From assembly GCA_029934095.1 (NCBI GenBank), contig JAOZMV010000002.1, positions 1 to 6,636 of the forward strand: 6,636 bases of DNA, written 5' to 3'. The first letter of the stretch is position 1. Each line of letters opens with the position of its first letter. Source of the DNA: Desulfuromusa sp. Lineage in GTDB: Bacteria > Desulfobacterota > Desulfuromonadia > Desulfuromonadales > Geopsychrobacteraceae. A program made the position numbers and the translations under genes. This document shows positions 5,250 through 6,636 of this stretch, in pieces. Under the pieces are notes generated by a model. That model did not search any database. It worked only from the letters and a program-made list of their open reading frames with translations, and was not told where the DNA came from.

Positions 5250-6636
5250 ATGTCACGTGCGTATATCATAGCTGTCGCCAGCGAAAAAGGTGGGGTTGGG
5301 AAAACCACCCTGGCGACAAATCTGGCCATTTACTTAAAGGGTTTGGCCGAAGATCTCCCGGTCACCCTGTTCAGTTTCGATAATCATTTCACCGTTGACC
5401 AGATGTTTCGACTGAGCAAAACAACTGGCTCTCAACATGTTGGTCAGCTCTTTACCGGAAGTGACCCCATCGACCTGTTCACTGTCGGTCAGTACGGTGT
5501 TAATTTCATCCCTTCCAGCCGCAATCTGATGGTACAGCAGCAGTTAAAGAATGTGGAACAACTCGCTCAGGTCATCAGTCGCTCGTCTTTACCAGGGGTC
5601 GTCATTATCGACACAAGCCCGGTTCTTGATCTCTATACCCTTAACGCACTCTATGCTGCAGATCGTATTATTGTTCCGATCAAGGATGCCCCTTCACTGG
5701 AAAACTGCCACAATCTGGCAGATTTTCTGCTCCAGCACAAACGCTCAAAAACAGTATTAAAACTTCTACCTTGCCTGATCGACACCCGCATCCACTTTGA
5801 TGGCCCATTTCGCAATTCATACCAGTTGCTGAAGGCTTATGCAATCAATCGGGGCTATCGTTGTTATGAAGGATTTATCGCTAAAAGCCCAAAAGTTGAG
5901 TCTTTGATCACAAATCCCTCAGGAAAAATCTATCCTGTCATCACTCATGGCCGCAATACCGGGGTCCATCTCCAGTTGACCCATCTGGCCAGACAAGTCT
6001 ACCTCGATTATCTGGAGCATGGGCCGAGCAGACTAAAAGAGGTGGCGAGTGAACTTTTTAATCAGGAAAAAGATTTTCTCCAGAAATACAACTCACGAGT
6101 TAACAATCTGCAACCAAACTGCCTTTGTTGTGATCTCCCTATTCCAGAAACAGGGGTTTGGCCAAACGCCTATTTTCTGGAAGATGAAACCGGCCATTTT
6201 AGTGGTTTCATTGAGGAAGACTGTTTATTGGAACTGCTACTCCAGAATTTCAACCAGGATTTAAACAGCAAAGAGCAACACAAACTCTTACAAGAAATAC
6301 TGATCGGGGCAGCAGAGAGATCCTTATTGCTGCTACAAAAAACTCAAATTAATGATGAACAAGCCAGACTTGACCTTTTCCGCTTAGATCAACAAGGGGG
6401 AAGGATTTCCGAACGTAGTATGATGTCAAAAAAACGGGGACGATTCCAGAGAAAAGGAAAAACCAGCCTGCTACAACTCTTTGATATCGCTGCAATGGGG
6501 CGTGCCGAACCGTTCCAGCAATTACTGATTCGACAGGCCGATAAAAATCCCCTTGATCTCCTCAGACACCATAACTATCTGGAGTGGCAAACTGTCTTTA
6601 ACCGGATTCAGATCGAGGAGACGCTGGAGACAGAGG
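5250..6636 (+). CDS. ParA/MinD-type ATPase with long C-terminal extension (partial, runs off window)
   Basis: An open frame of 462 codons with no stop before the window ends, so the 3' end is missing. The ATG at 5250 has a modest GGGA ribosome-binding site (5241-5244, 5-nt spacer); an in-frame TAA at 5211 and no other start between fix this as the N-terminus. Residues 1 to about 255 form a deviant-Walker (SIMIBI) ATPase: KGGVGKTT (13-20) with signature Lys13 and P-loop Lys18, Asp44 in the LFSFDNHF strand in the switch I position, and Walker B VVIIDTSP (Asp121). Such ATPases dimerise on ATP and position plasmids, chromosomes or large protein assemblies, or sort polar machinery. The usual family ends near here; this one continues for over 200 residues with C-x2-C (291, 294), His316 and Cys325, a Leu/Gln-rich helical stretch (about 326-380) and a basic patch KKRGRFQRKGK (394-404). 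No ParB or cargo gene is visible. I do not recognise a named homologue; cellular role unknown. Confidence 0.85.
   Translation, partial: MSRAYIIAVASEKGGVGKTTLATNLAIYLKGLAEDLPVTLFSFDNHFTVDQMFRLSKTTGSQHVGQLFTGSDPIDLFTVGQYGVNFIPSSRNLMVQQQLKNVEQLAQVISRSSLPGVVIIDTSPVLDLYTLNALYAADRIIVPIKDAPSLENCHNLADFLLQHKRSKTVLKLLPCLIDTRIHFDGPFRNSYQLLKAYAINRGYRCYEGFIAKSPKVESLITNPSGKIYPVITHGRNTGVHLQLTHLARQVYLDYLEHGPSRLKEVASELFNQEKDFLQKYNSRVNNLQPNCLCCDLPIPETGVWPNAYFLEDETGHFSGFIEEDCLLELLLQNFNQDLNSKEQHKLLQEILIGAAERSLLLLQKTQINDEQARLDLFRLDQQGGRISERSMMSKKRGRFQRKGKTSLLQLFDIAAMGRAEPFQQLLIRQADKNPLDLLRHHNYLEWQTVFNRIQIEETLETE

Noticed and set aside
5138..5329. 63-codon minus-strand open frame spanning the divergent promoter region
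   Set aside because: It covers the start and P-loop of the ATPase gene on the other strand and the xseA promoter region. Its first residues are the complement of the conserved P-loop region, so it is a shadow.

Overview
The window looks like chromosomal DNA from a Deltaproteobacterium, most likely of the Desulfuromonas/Geobacter/Pelobacter kind (Desulfuromonadia). This is inferred from three things: the flavour of the Dxs and IspA proteins, the xseA-xseB-ispA-dxs gene order, and a dispersed-repeat type with CAGGCTGTTGAAAAA-like ends that I associate with this group. Base composition is moderate, with no obvious atypical block apart from the repeat. No species call is possible without a search.

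Layout. Positions 1-131 hold no gene I can support. A 138-residue protein of the NifX/NifB-C-terminal (dinitrogenase iron-molybdenum cofactor) family lies at 132-548 on the minus strand. Upstream of it, and reading the same way, is a four-gene minus-strand block: xseA (3912-5120), xseB (3606-3830), ispA (2708-3613) and dxs (617-2518). A 130-bp divergent intergenic region (5121-5249) separates this block from a plus-strand gene that starts at 5250 and is still open at the right edge (462 codons seen). That gene encodes a ParA/MinD-type deviant-Walker ATPase with a long C-terminal extension.

How the genes work together. XseA and XseB are the two subunits of exonuclease VII. IspA makes C15 (or longer) prenyl diphosphate, and Dxs catalyses the first step of the MEP pathway that supplies its C5 precursors. 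xseB and ispA overlap by 8 bp, so DNA-repair and isoprenoid genes are translationally linked, an arrangement common in bacteria. A 140-bp imperfect palindrome at 2552-2691, flanked by a 4-bp direct repeat CTAT, sits between ispA and dxs. It looks like a MITE inserted into what was once a 45-bp operon junction.

The least ordinary items are this MITE-like insertion, the orphan ParA-like ATPase with a C-x2-C zinc-finger-like extension, and the ATPase gene's near-consensus promoter, whose -35 box lies inside a cluster of CAATC/GATTG half-sites. Nothing here amounts to a clear new multi-gene system; the rest is ordinary housekeeping sequence.
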